DNA of 64,000 nt from Pseudomonas sp. PICF141 (GCF_002286815.1 NZ_MUNM01000084.1:23154-87153); one strand, 5' to 3'; shown: positions 35,651-44,481, numbered from the stretch's first letter. Notes: generated by a model from the sequence alone, not told the origin. Program-made: numbers and translations.

Positions 35651-36502
35651 ATGGCTAAAATTATCGGCATCATCGTCGTATTCGCGAGCGTGCTCGGCGG
35701 ATACGTGCTTTCCCACGGCAAGATTGCCGCTCTCATTCAGCCTTTCGAGGTGATGATTATCGGTGGCGCGGCCCTTGGTGCATTCCTGCAAGCCAACCCC
35801 GGTCATATGACGATGCATGTGCTCAAGAAATCCTTGGGCATGTTCAGTTCGCGTTTCAACCACACCTTCTACCTGGAAGTGTTGGGCCTGATTTACGAGA
35901 TCCTCAACAAGAGCCGTCGCGAAGGCATGATGGCAATCGAAGGCGACATCGAAGATGCCGCCGCGAGCCCGATCTTCGCCAAGTACCCGGCAGTCCTGAA
36001 AGATGACCGCATGACGGCGTACATCTGCGATTACCTGCGCATCATGTCTTCCGGCAACATGGCTCCCCATGAGCTGGAAGGCTTGTTCGACATGGAACTG
36101 ACCAGCCTCAAGGAAGACCTGGACCACCCCTCCCACGCGGTTAACGGCATCGCCGATGCCATGCCGGGTTTCGGTATCGTTGCGGCGGTATTGGGTATTG
36201 TGGTGACCATGGCTTCGCTGGGTGAAAGCGACCAGAAAATGATTGGCTTGCACGTAGGTGCGGCGCTGGTAGGTACCTTCTTCGGTATTCTCGCGGCCTA
36301 TGGATTCTTTGGCCCGCTGGCCCATGCGCTGGGCCACGACGCCAAGGAAGAACTGAACGTCTACGAAGCCATCAAGGCCTCCCTGGTGGCTTCGGCTTCC
36401 GGCATGCCGCCATCGCTGGCAGTGGAATTCGGTCGCAAGGTTCTGTACCCCGCGCACCGTCCTAGCTTCGCTGAGCTGGAACAAGCGGTTCGCGGTCGCT
36501 AA
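35651..36502 (+). CDS. motA: MotA, flagellar stator subunit
   Basis: MotA forms the pentameric ring of the proton-driven flagellar stator. The 283-residue protein has four membrane helices (two near residues 4-50, two near 170-225) and a large cytoplasmic loop. I chose the ATG at 35651 (MAKIIGIIVVFAS) from family N-termini; it lacks a strong nearby ribosome site, and the GGAG at 35583 is too far upstream. motB follows 3 bp after the stop, so the two are coupled. This is the PA4954-type set, one of two stators usual in pseudomonads. Confidence 0.95.
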   Translation: MAKIIGIIVVFASVLGGYVLSHGKIAALIQPFEVMIIGGAALGAFLQANPGHMTMHVLKKSLGMFSSRFNHTFYLEVLGLIYEILNKSRREGMMAIEGDIEDAAASPIFAKYPAVLKDDRMTAYICDYLRIMSSGNMAPHELEGLFDMELTSLKEDLDHPSHAVNGIADAMPGFGIVAAVLGIVVTMASLGESDQKMIGLHVGAALVGTFFGILAAYGFFGPLAHALGHDAKEELNVYEAIKASLVASASGMPPSLAVEFGRKVLYPAHRPSFAELEQAVRGR

Positions 36503-36505
36503 GTC

Positions 36506-37540
36506 ATGGAAAATAACCAGCCGATCATCATCAAGCGTGTCAAAAAGTACGCAGGCGGGCATCACGGGGGCTCCTGGAAAATCGCCTTCGCGGACTTCGC
36601 GACGGCGATGATGGCGTTCTTCCTGGTGTTGTGGCTGTTGTCCACGGCAACGCCGGAACAGAAGATTGCCATTGCCGGTTACTTCAAGGACCCGGTCGGT
36701 TTCAGCGAAAGCGGCACGCCATACATCATCGATCTGGGCGGCTCGCCGACCCTGGCGCCGGACAATACCCTCAACCCCGAGGTGAAATCCCAGCCTCAGC
36801 CAGACAAGGTGACTATCGACGCCGAACAGGTCGAAGGCATGGCCGAGCAGGTCGAGAAAGAGCGCCTGGAATTGCTGCTGCAAGAGTTGCAGAACAAGGT
36901 CGAAGAAAACCCGCAACTGCAGAAGTTCAAGGATCAGATCCTCTTCGAGATCACACAGGACGGTTTGCGCATCCAGATCGTGGACGCCGAAAACCGCCCG
37001 ATGTTCGACTCCGGCAGTGCGCGTCTGAAACCGTATTTCGAAGACATTCTGCTGGCCATGGCCGACACCATCAAAGCGGTGCCGAACAAGATCAGCATCA
37101 GCGGGCACACCGATGCCAAGCCGTACTCGGGCACCGGCGATTTCGGCAACTGGGAACTCTCGGCCAATCGCGCGAACGCGGCTCGCCGGGCATTGATCGC
37201 CGGCAGCTATCCGGACGCTCAAGTAGCGCGAGTCGTGGGTTATGCCTCGTCGGCGCTGTTCGACCGGGAAAACCCGTTCAACCCGGTCAACCGCCGCATC
37301 GACATCGTCGTGCTGACCAAAAAAGCCCAGCGTGCCATCGAAGGTTCGCAAGGTGCCGAACCGGCTCCAGAATCAACGCCGACGCAAGGGCAAGGTGGCC
37401 CGGGCGAAGTGCCCACGCCGCCAGCCGACCCGAATGCCCTGCCGGCGGATAAGGAACCGCTGCCGGCACATGAGCTTCGGGAGCGGTTGAATCTGTTTGA
37501 TGATCCGGTGCCGAAACCGGGTGAGCCGCCTAAGCAGTGA
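36506..37540 (+). CDS. motB: MotB, flagellar stator subunit
   Basis: The 344-residue protein has one membrane helix (about residues 27-48) with the proton-carrying Asp30 in FADFATAMMAFFLVLWLLS, a linker, and a C-terminal OmpA-like peptidoglycan-binding domain (ISGHTDAKPYSG, WELSANRANAARR, NRRIDIVV). The Asp with the FFLVLWLL helix indicates proton coupling. The last 50 residues are Pro/Glu-rich and likely disordered. A strong terminator follows. Confidence 0.95.
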   Translation: MENNQPIIIKRVKKYAGGHHGGSWKIAFADFATAMMAFFLVLWLLSTATPEQKIAIAGYFKDPVGFSESGTPYIIDLGGSPTLAPDNTLNPEVKSQPQPDKVTIDAEQVEGMAEQVEKERLELLLQELQNKVEENPQLQKFKDQILFEITQDGLRIQIVDAENRPMFDSGSARLKPYFEDILLAMADTIKAVPNKISISGHTDAKPYSGTGDFGNWELSANRANAARRALIAGSYPDAQVARVVGYASSALFDRENPFNPVNRRIDIVVLTKKAQRAIEGSQGAEPAPESTPTQGQGGPGEVPTPPADPNALPADKEPLPAHELRERLNLFDDPVPKPGEPPKQ

Positions 37541-37546
37541 CCTATG

Positions 37547-37577
37547 AAAAAGCCGACAGTGATGTCGGCTTTTTTGT
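37547..37577 (+). terminator. Intrinsic terminator after motB
   Basis: AAAAAGCCGACA and TGTCGGCTTTTT form a 12-bp stem with a 4-base loop and a T-run. Its 3' part continues as CGGCTTTTTTGTGCCTGC, which nearly recurs at 44774-44791 on the other side of the accessory genes. Confidence 0.92.
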
Positions 37578-37741
37578 GCCTGCATGCTGACATCCACATC
37601 AGTATTCGCTGCCCCTTTGGTCGCAGACGTAATTTTCTGAAACGCCGGAAGGTTCGGATGGGATATCAAGATGCATCCTACATAAATCCCTTTTTCCCCT
37701 TGCTAACGTACTCGGCAGTTTGCGTTTGTTCACGCCGGGGA

Positions 37742-37756
37742 TGGCATGGGCATCGC
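37742..37756 (+). promoter_or_regulatory. Possible sigma-54 promoter for the vgrG unit
   Basis: TGGCATGGGCATCGC keeps the GG and GC pairs at the correct 10-base spacing of the TGGCAC-N5-TTGC consensus but has T for C and C for T elsewhere. Type VI spike genes are often under sigma-54. The rest of the 237-bp gap from the motB terminator to vgrG shows no gene. AAAAGGATAAGCGC precedes the vgrG ATG. Confidence 0.3.
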
Positions 37757-37813
37757 GATTTGTATCTTCATTCGGCTTAAGGACGAGCCACGGAAAAGCA
37801 AAAGGATAAGCGC

Positions 37814-39907
37814 ATGTTCGCCCCCGCCAATGCTGCTCACTTCACGTTACTGATCCCGACTGTTCCTAACGATTTCAAAGTCCTCACCTTTGAAGGCACT
37901 GAAACCATCAGTGCCTTGTATGCGATCCGGATCGAACTGGTCAGTGAACACCCTGCCTTCGATCTGGAAAGCCTGCTCAGTCAGCCCGCTTTTCTCCAGT
38001 TCGGCCTTAACGGGGAAGGTCTTCACGGTCGTATCGAAGATGTGTTCAGGGGGGAAACCGGCAAACGGCTGACCCGTTATCACCTGACCCTCGTACCGAC
38101 GCTGCACTACCTGCAGTTCAGCCACAATCAGCGGATTTTCCAGAAGCTGACGGTGCCGCAAATCATCGCTAAGGTACTCAAGGGCCACGGCGTTCAGGCT
38201 AATGCATTTACCTTCCATGTCAGCACCAGCCCCGAGCGCGAATACTGCACCCAATACGGGGAAAGTGACTTCGAACTGATTCAGCGGCTATGCGCCGAGG
38301 ACGGCATCGCGTGGCACCATCAGCATTCACCAGACGGCCATGTACTGGTGTTCACCGACGATCAGACCTGGTTCCCCAAACTGGGTGCAACCCCCTATCT
38401 GCAAGACTCCGGCATGGTGGCGGAGCACCCGGTCGTCAGCCAGTTCTCCACACGTTTCAGCACCCGCCCCAGCACCACTACCTATCGGTACTATGACTTC
38501 CAACGCCCTAGTCTATTGCTGGAAAGCCGCTTCACCGCTGAGTTTCACCCTGAGCTTGAAGACTACCGCTATCCGGTCTTTATCGAAAACGAAAAGCGTG
38601 GCAAACAGCTGGCCCGGCAGGCGCTGGAACGGCACCGTACCGATTACCAATTGGTCGAAGGTAAAAGCGATCAGCCAAGCCTGCGCAGCGGTCACTTCGT
38701 CGACCTGACGGAACACCCGGATAAAACTTGCAACGATTTGTGGCTGCTGCTCAGTGTGTCGCATGCCGGAAAGCAACCCCAGTCACTGGAAGAGGTGATC
38801 ACCAGCGACACTAACCCCGAGGACGGCTTCACCCAAGGCTATCGCAACCGCTTCAGCGTCATTCCATGGGATGTGTTTTACCGGCCGCCGCTACCTGCGC
38901 CAAGACCGACGCTGGTCAGCCAGACCGCCCGCGTCACCGGGCCCGCCGGCGAGGAGATCTATTGCGATGAGCATGGTCGCGTCAAAGTCGAGTTCCCTTG
39001 GGACCGGGCCGAACTCAACAGCGAAAAAAGCAGTTGCTGGCTGCGGGTATCTACCCACTGGGCAGGTAAAAACTTTGGAGCTGTGACCATTCCGCGTATC
39101 GGCATGGAAGTCATGGTCACCTTTCTGGACGGCAATCCCGATAACCCGCTCATTACCGGGTGCGTGCCGAACAAGGTCAATGCGGTGCCCTACCCCTTGC
39201 CCGAAAACAAGACCAAAACCGTATTACGCAGCCACAGCTCCCCCAACACGGGCGGTTACAACGAACTGTCGATTGAAGATCGCGCCGGGCAGGAACAAAT
39301 CTACCTGCGCGCCGAACGCGACCTGGAACAGCTGATCCTCAACGACAGCGATACCAAAATTGGCAACGATCGCCGCGAACAGATTATCCGTGATAGCCAC
39401 AGCCTGATCGGTAACGACCGCTTTGAACAGGTGGACAACAACAGCGCTAGCCTGATCAAGGGCGACGAATTGCACACCACCGAAGGCGCGCGCAACACGT
39501 TGATCGGCGGCAACGAGGTGATCTCTATCACCGGCAACAGCAGCACAACAGCGGATGGCACGCTGGTGATTCAGGCCGGGCCTCACGCCCATGTCACTGC
39601 GGCCAATGTGGTTATCAAGGCTGACCAGAGCCTGACGTGGGAATGTGGTGGTCACTTCATCGTCATTAACTCGAGCGGGATATTCAGCAGTGTGGCCATG
39701 GTCGTGGGTGGTTCACCGCTAACTGGCCTACCCGGGCAGGCGGCGCTGTCAGCAGCTCCCCAAATCGCCGAAACTGAGGTTATCGATACCCTTCCCATGG
39801 AAGCCCTACTCAAACAGAACCTCGTCTTTCGCGAAGCCGATTCCGGTGTTTGCCCGGTATGCAACGTCGCCCAGGAATCCCAGGAAGCAGAGAGGGGTGA
39901 AGCATGA
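37814..39907 (+). CDS. vgrG: Type VI secretion spike protein VgrG (TssI)
   Basis: VgrG trimers cap the Hcp tube of the type VI system and carry effectors. The 697-residue protein has the gp27-like half (about residues 10-370), the gp5-like OB fold (VTGPAGEEIYCDEHGRVKVEFPWD, seen as GRVKVEFPWDR, through HWAGKNFGAVTIPRIGMEV) and the beta-helix needle repeats near 500-600 (LILNDSDTKIGNDR, SLIGNDRFEQ, SLIKGDEL, TLIGGNEV). There is no toxin domain at the C-terminus; the tail ends in a small Cys pair, CPVCN. It overlaps the DUF4123 gene by 4 bases. No hcp or core tss genes are nearby, so this is an orphan spike module. Confidence 0.95.
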   Translation: MFAPANAAHFTLLIPTVPNDFKVLTFEGTETISALYAIRIELVSEHPAFDLESLLSQPAFLQFGLNGEGLHGRIEDVFRGETGKRLTRYHLTLVPTLHYLQFSHNQRIFQKLTVPQIIAKVLKGHGVQANAFTFHVSTSPEREYCTQYGESDFELIQRLCAEDGIAWHHQHSPDGHVLVFTDDQTWFPKLGATPYLQDSGMVAEHPVVSQFSTRFSTRPSTTTYRYYDFQRPSLLLESRFTAEFHPELEDYRYPVFIENEKRGKQLARQALERHRTDYQLVEGKSDQPSLRSGHFVDLTEHPDKTCNDLWLLLSVSHAGKQPQSLEEVITSDTNPEDGFTQGYRNRFSVIPWDVFYRPPLPAPRPTLVSQTARVTGPAGEEIYCDEHGRVKVEFPWDRAELNSEKSSCWLRVSTHWAGKNFGAVTIPRIGMEVMVTFLDGNPDNPLITGCVPNKVNAVPYPLPENKTKTVLRSHSSPNTGGYNELSIEDRAGQEQIYLRAERDLEQLILNDSDTKIGNDRREQIIRDSHSLIGNDRFEQVDNNSASLIKGDELHTTEGARNTLIGGNEVISITGNSSTTADGTLVIQAGPHAHVTAANVVIKADQSLTWECGGHFIVINSSGIFSSVAMVVGGSPLTGLPGQAALSAAPQIAETEVIDTLPMEALLKQNLVFREADSGVCPVCNVAQESQEAERGEA

Positions 39908-40470
39908 CCCCGGTCATCCCGAACAAAGGACTGCTCCTGCTTGATGGCGCCCAGTACGAAGGCGCTATCGATTGGCTTAACGAGTACTACGGCGCAGATT
40001 CTCCTCAGCCGCTATTCAAGGGGACCGCTTATGAGCCGATCAGCGCCGCGGGGCCTTTTCTGCTGAACGCCTCGCTTGGTAGCGCATCGTATGCCGCGTG
40101 GTGGGGCGGCTCTGACTTGCAACAGGGTGTTTGGCTGGCTTCTCCACGGAGCGCCCAACAATGGCTACCTATCCTGCAACGTCGGTTGCGCATTTTTGAT
40201 GAACAGCAGCGAGAGCTGTGGCTGCGCCTGGCGGATGGCTCGGTTCTGCGACGCGCCTGGTTGGCCGGCGTGCAATGGCCAACAGGCTTTTGGTTTGGTG
40301 TGGAAAGCGTCTGGCTACGCCATGGCAACGCGCCAGTGTGCGCTTGGGAGAACGAAGCGCCTGAATATGATTCAGCACCGGCCCATAAAGGTCTGGCCGC
40401 GCAAATCACCCTGCCTGAGCCGCTTCTGCAGGCACTGAGCCTCCCAGCCAACCCGGAGAAAGAAGCATGA
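39904..40470 (+). CDS. DUF4123 type VI effector adaptor
   Basis: The 188-residue protein belongs to the DUF4123 (Tap/TEC) chaperones that load an effector onto its VgrG and are not themselves secreted. Family features include LLLDGAQYEGAIDWLNEYYG at the N-terminus and QRRLRIFDEQQRELWLRLADG in the middle. Gene order vgrG-DUF4123-effector is the standard arrangement; VasW plays this part for VasX in Vibrio cholerae. It is coupled on both sides by ATGA overlaps. Confidence 0.87.
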   Translation: MTPVIPNKGLLLLDGAQYEGAIDWLNEYYGADSPQPLFKGTAYEPISAAGPFLLNASLGSASYAAWWGGSDLQQGVWLASPRSAQQWLPILQRRLRIFDEQQRELWLRLADGSVLRRAWLAGVQWPTGFWFGVESVWLRHGNAPVCAWENEAPEYDSAPAHKGLAAQITLPEPLLQALSLPANPEKEA

Positions 40471-43160
40471 GTGTCCAGAATAGAATCCGTGTTGGAACAT
40501 GTCCGCTGTTCGCTGCCGTTTTACCCCTGCGATACGCCCTCGGCCCAACCGCCGCTGTCGATACCGATGCCTACGACTTGCCGGCATTGAGCGGCTCGTT
40601 TCCCGAATTGGGACCTCGTCATCCTGACTTGACCGGACATGCGCTCAATTACACCTCGCGTTTGTTGCGCGACGGTTGGCTCTACGTCTGGGAGAGCAGC
40701 CCACCCAAATTGGTGGAGTATCAGGTCGATAAAGCTCAGCTCACCCAGACCCCGCGTGCGGGCAGGGTGATCGACACCCGGGTCAAACCCCATCTGGTGT
40801 TAAGAGCTGGCGACCCTGCCGGATTGGTCTGGTCGCCCGTTCGCTGGAGTGAGGCGCAGTATCGGGCCGCCAAAACAGACCCCGCCGTACGCCAGCGCAT
40901 CATGCGCAGTTTTGTGCCAGGTGTCGCACCGTTCAGTGGCAAGGTCGACACCGTCACCAAGCAGATTGGCGAATACAACGATGCGGCGAGCTACGGCTGG
41001 AGCACGGAACCTGGAACGGAACACGCACCCAACTGGCTGAAAGCTCTCAAGCAGATGAGGGCTTGCGAACAGCAGACTTACGCCGTCATTGATGATGCAT
41101 GGGGCGTGCTACTCGACCTTGCCGCGCTGCTGTGTGTGCGTAAAGAAGCGTTCGACAGTTACCAGGAACATCACGCTGAAGAGTGGGCGATAGCCAGTGT
41201 CATCAAGTCACTGAGTGAAGGCGACCGGCAACTGAGCGCACAACTGCCGTCCATTACCCGCTATGACGAACTCCAGCGGACATGGAAAGATCAAGAGATC
41301 CAGAATGAGCGATATACCGCTGACATGCGGCATCTGGCCCAGCTCTGGGTAGCGTGGTTCAACACCCTGCAAATGACCGGTCCGTCGAGCATGGACACGG
41401 CTTGTGGTCATTTCGACATTACCCAACCGATTACCCGTGAGGCACTGGAATTGCATTTCGCGGCGGCTTGCCTGGGACCGGCCAGCACCAGCGTCGGGGC
41501 CGAGGCCATTACCCTCAGTCTTGAAGGTAACAAGGCCGGCAAGCCATGGTTGCTTTGGGCATTGCTCGGGTTGCCGTCACGGCTGAGTGTTAGCGAAATC
41601 AAATACCTTGTGGACTTCAGCGATGTGGCCCGAGATAACCAGGCTGCTGTTCAAGAAGGCGCCAGCAAACTTGCCAGGGTCTTTGGTTATACCGATGCGC
41701 TGAACAAGACCGCCGACAAACTGAAGCAACACAAGCCGGCCTCAAGCGTTGAGGCCCTATTTCTGTCTCTTGCCCCGGTGGCTGGGTTGCAATTGCATCA
41801 GGGTGAAAAGGGCACTGGTGCGGCGGGGCGTTTGTACATGGCGGCAGCGCTGGCCCGCAGCGACCAGCGCATCCAGACATCGGGCGTCACGCCGCGTCAG
41901 GTGGGCGAGTGGTACAGCGATTTGATGGGGACTCGCCAGTCAATGCCTGCGCATTTGAGTGTTACACCGCTGACCAGCGGGGTGGCTGACGGTATCCCGT
42001 TCATGCATTTGGTCCCAGCCAGCACCAAGCTGCCACCGTTGCCGGTGAATCTGGCGTCGAGTGTTGAATTGAGCAGTGTGTTTGATTTGAAAGGCGCGCT
42101 GAGTAAAGCGCCGATCAAGTCGATTGTGACGCTGGTGGCGGGGGCGAATTTTGTTTCGTCCGGTAATGTGTTTGTTGATAACAAAACGGTAAAAAATGGT
42201 TTTAGCGGCGTGGGCGCTGCGGTTGGAATTGGCGCCGCAGCTGCTGCAGTCGTTCAGCGAATGGCCGAGGTCGATTGGGCGTCAGCCGTCCGCCAAAGCG
42301 GTAGCACCTCAATGTCATCACGGCTACTTTTGGTCAAGGCGTTGGGGCGCGCCGCCACTACTGCTTTAGCACAAGGAGTCTTCCTGGCATTCGACGTCGT
42401 GCTCTATGGGCTGGACGCCTTTGAGGCGTATCGAGCGGGCGACTTCGACACCATGGTCGCGAACTTGTCTGTGGCTGGCGCTTCGCTGGCGAGTATCAAG
42501 ATTCAAGTCCAGGCTTTCCGGGCGCTGCGAGTCGCGCGGGCTGCTGTGATTGCCGGGGATGCGGCGACAATTGCAAGGGGGCTTAACGTTGTGCCGCATC
42601 TGGGGGCGAAACTACTGGGCCTCGCTTTTGTGATTGTGGGCGGAGTCATCGCCCGTCTTTACACGGCTGACTCGCCGCTGGAAAAGTGGGTGAAATACAG
42701 CCATTTTGGTATCCGTTCGGACGAGACTTGGTCTCACAGCTATACGCTGTCCATGGATAAGCTTTACCCCGTTCTGTTCCCCATCAGTTTTGATGCCTTC
42801 CGACTGTCAGAGATAAACCCTTATCAAGGCCAAGTCACTTCCACGTATCTGCTGCTGAACCTGCCGGGAGAAAATGTGCCACTGACCGATGTAATGATTC
42901 ACTTCAAGGGCATCGAAATTTGGGGCGATACACTCGGCTATCACACCGACCAAATCAAAAAGGTCGAATGGACGGGCAAAGACTTTGCCCGACATAGCGG
43001 CACCCGCATTCCAGTACCCGCTGGGGTTACCCCTTACCGCCGTGTCTACCATGAGGATGGTGTGCGGGACTTGCGACGTATCGAGGGCGAGTTGATCTAT
43101 TCCCCACAAGAAGGACTGACGCTGCCAGCGGTAAAAATCATGGAACGAGCATGGATATGA
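40467..43160 (+). CDS. VasX-like type VI effector (BTH_I2691-type), predicted membrane-targeting toxin
   Basis: The 897-residue protein begins with the VasX N-terminal-region pattern: CPLFAAVLPLRYAL, HALNYTSRLLRDGWLYVWE and VWSPVRWSEAQYR. A long helical middle follows, then hydrophobic segments near residues 580-600 (GVGAAVGIGAAAAAVVQ), 629-652 (LAQGVFLAFDVVLYGLDAF) and 714-733 (LLGLAFVIVGGVIARLY). The last 150 residues are a separate beta-rich domain. VasX of V. cholerae permeabilises membranes, so a pore-forming role is inferred from order and layout; I see no enzymatic motif. The neighbouring membrane protein is the likely immunity factor. Confidence 0.75.
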   Translation: MSVQNRIRVGTCPLFAAVLPLRYALGPTAAVDTDAYDLPALSGSFPELGPRHPDLTGHALNYTSRLLRDGWLYVWESSPPKLVEYQVDKAQLTQTPRAGRVIDTRVKPHLVLRAGDPAGLVWSPVRWSEAQYRAAKTDPAVRQRIMRSFVPGVAPFSGKVDTVTKQIGEYNDAASYGWSTEPGTEHAPNWLKALKQMRACEQQTYAVIDDAWGVLLDLAALLCVRKEAFDSYQEHHAEEWAIASVIKSLSEGDRQLSAQLPSITRYDELQRTWKDQEIQNERYTADMRHLAQLWVAWFNTLQMTGPSSMDTACGHFDITQPITREALELHFAAACLGPASTSVGAEAITLSLEGNKAGKPWLLWALLGLPSRLSVSEIKYLVDFSDVARDNQAAVQEGASKLARVFGYTDALNKTADKLKQHKPASSVEALFLSLAPVAGLQLHQGEKGTGAAGRLYMAAALARSDQRIQTSGVTPRQVGEWYSDLMGTRQSMPAHLSVTPLTSGVADGIPFMHLVPASTKLPPLPVNLASSVELSSVFDLKGALSKAPIKSIVTLVAGANFVSSGNVFVDNKTVKNGFSGVGAAVGIGAAAAAVVQRMAEVDWASAVRQSGSTSMSSRLLLVKALGRAATTALAQGVFLAFDVVLYGLDAFEAYRAGDFDTMVANLSVAGASLASIKIQVQAFRALRVARAAVIAGDAATIARGLNVVPHLGAKLLGLAFVIVGGVIARLYTADSPLEKWVKYSHFGIRSDETWSHSYTLSMDKLYPVLFPISFDAFRLSEINPYQGQVTSTYLLLNLPGENVPLTDVMIHFKGIEIWGDTLGYHTDQIKKVEWTGKDFARHSGTRIPVPAGVTPYRRVYHEDGVRDLRRIEGELIYSPQEGLTLPAVKIMERAWI

Positions 43161-44134
43161 ATATGCCAGCAACACCACGCTACAGCGCTGCACCCACCGT
43201 AATTCTTGAAGCGAATAAGCCCACGGGTGAGTTGCCTATAGAGCTGTTTATTACCGATGAGCACACTGAACATTACTTATCGTTGCAAGCAAATGGCGAC
43301 TCTGATCGAGGAATGCTAACGGGAGTGTTGGGCGGTATGGGCGGGGTTGGGGGGATGGGGCTTGGGCTACTCAGTTTTATGCAAAGTAGTGAGCCTGAAG
43401 GGCTGTTTATCATGCTTGCTATCTGCGCTCCCTTGTTCCTAGCGCCATTTTTATGGGAAACCCTTCGTCCTTTACCTCTGCCCATTTTGTTTAACCGCCG
43501 CACCAGTGAAGTGTATTTCGATCATGATGGCGATCTTTACCATGCTCCATGGGAGGGTATTTCAGCCGTGGCCAATGAGTTTCAGCTCGTGGGCACCCAA
43601 ATCGGTGGCATGCAAAACGCTTCACTGGAAATTCGCATGTGGAAATTTGAAGAGCCGGAAACGGCTGTGATGGTGAGTCTAGGTGCCCCCTTTGGTAAAT
43701 CATTGTCGATGCAAAAAGGCTTTTGGGAATACATCCGTTCTTACATGAATAATGGCCCTTATTTCGACGAGAACGGTAATCACAGTGAGTCGGATGCATT
43801 CGTAAAAAGCCAGCTATCCGTGCGACCCAAAATGAGCGACAGCTTCAAGCAGACACTGGCGCAGTTAAAACAGGCGAAGAAGGATGCGGGTGGGAAAAAC
43901 TACTTAGGCGCCAGCGATGTTGCAAAACTGATACTCGAACCACTGCTTTACCCGCAGGACCGAATTCAAGAACTCACCTACAGTCTTGCCAAACGCCGCT
44001 CTCGCAACCTGTGGCCGAAAGTTGTCACTGAACGACTGAAGGCCAATGGCCCCATCACACGCCTTGTTGATCTGGAGCACGAGCAAGGTGTTGGCGTATC
44101 GAAGCGAGTTGATCAATACCCACAATGCGACTGA
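43157..44134 (+). CDS. Membrane protein, likely immunity partner of the VasX-like effector (DUF6708-like)
   Basis: The protein of about 325 residues has two N-terminal membrane helices, one Gly-rich (GVLGGMGGVGGMGLGLLSFM, about residues 53-75) and one at about 85-105 (LFIMLAICAPLFLAPFLWE), and a soluble C-terminal part. I think it is DUF6708-like, from memory. Starts are possible at 43151, 43157 and 43163; 43157 gives the ATGA overlap used throughout this unit. Codon use looks more AT-rich than in the conserved genes around it. Placement directly after the effector matches TsiV2 after VasX, but immunity has not been shown. Confidence 0.6.
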   Translation: MNMPATPRYSAAPTVILEANKPTGELPIELFITDEHTEHYLSLQANGDSDRGMLTGVLGGMGGVGGMGLGLLSFMQSSEPEGLFIMLAICAPLFLAPFLWETLRPLPLPILFNRRTSEVYFDHDGDLYHAPWEGISAVANEFQLVGTQIGGMQNASLEIRMWKFEEPETAVMVSLGAPFGKSLSMQKGFWEYIRSYMNNGPYFDENGNHSESDAFVKSQLSVRPKMSDSFKQTLAQLKQAKKDAGGKNYLGASDVAKLILEPLLYPQDRIQELTYSLAKRRSRNLWPKVVTERLKANGPITRLVDLEHEQGVGVSKRVDQYPQCD

Positions 44135-44211
44135 GCCACCGGCGATAAAAATCAAGGAATGAGGACTCTTCGGAGAATGGTGTAGGACGGCTCCGAGTCC
44201 CATAAACCGGG

Positions 44212-44240
44212 TTTTACTTCGCCGGAACCTCGCCTATAGT
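44212..44240 (+). promoter_or_regulatory. Candidate sigma-70 promoter P1 upstream of the structured leader
   Basis: TTTTAC (44212-44217), a 17-base spacer and TATAGT (44235-44240). A 7-bp hairpin (TCACCGA/TCGGTGA around CGAA, 44248-44265) follows just downstream. Confidence 0.5.
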
Positions 44241-44306
44241 TCGTCCGTCACCGACGAATCGGTGATCGACTTTAGCCGGTCGTAACAGATGATGCACAAG
44301 CGCCTG

Positions 44307-44312
44307 TATAAT
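44307..44312 (+). promoter_or_regulatory. Candidate -10 box P2 (TATAAT)
   Basis: A perfect TATAAT, preceded by CTG; no good -35 is seen at 16-18 bases. RNA from here would start near 44319, about 30 bases ahead of the structured leader. Confidence 0.45.
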
Positions 44313-44348
44313 CGCGGCGCTTTTTGCTGCCTGGCATCTGCATGTCTA

Positions 44349-44423
44349 TGGTGGCTGTGCGTGGGACGCCTTCGGGTGTGCCGGGTTCATCTGTCCGGTC
44401 GGCTAACCCGCGTACAGCTACCA
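44349..44423 (+). ncRNA. Structured leader RNA, C4-antisense-like three-way junction
   Basis: Bases 44349-44365 (TGGTGGCTGTGCGTGGG) pair continuously with 44407-44423 (CCCGCGTACAGCTACCA), 17 pairs including wobbles. Inside are two hairpins: ACGCC-TTCG-GGTGT (44366-44379, a UUCG tetraloop) and GCCGG...CCGGTCGGC (44380-44403). The layout resembles phage C4 antisense RNAs, though I cannot run a covariance search. The 3' strand CCACCC (44421-44426) can pair instead with GGGTGG (44447-44452), so two folds compete. The 347-bp gap from the immunity gene to the small gene is filled by this RNA and its promoters; no protein gene is seen in it. Confidence 0.6.
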
Positions 44424-44481
44424 CCCAATTCGTTTAGCCGCGAAAGGGGTGGGAGTTTCACTTATCAGATGAGATAGAAAC

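Noticed and set aside
37544..37780. A 78-codon frame between motB and vgrG
   Set aside because: It starts within the motB terminator, has a Cys/Phe-rich random composition and no ribosome site.
44289..44477. A 62-codon frame over the structured leader
   Set aside because: It reads through the RNA stem and shows Cys/Trp/Arg-rich composition expected of noncoding sequence; the pairing explains the region better.
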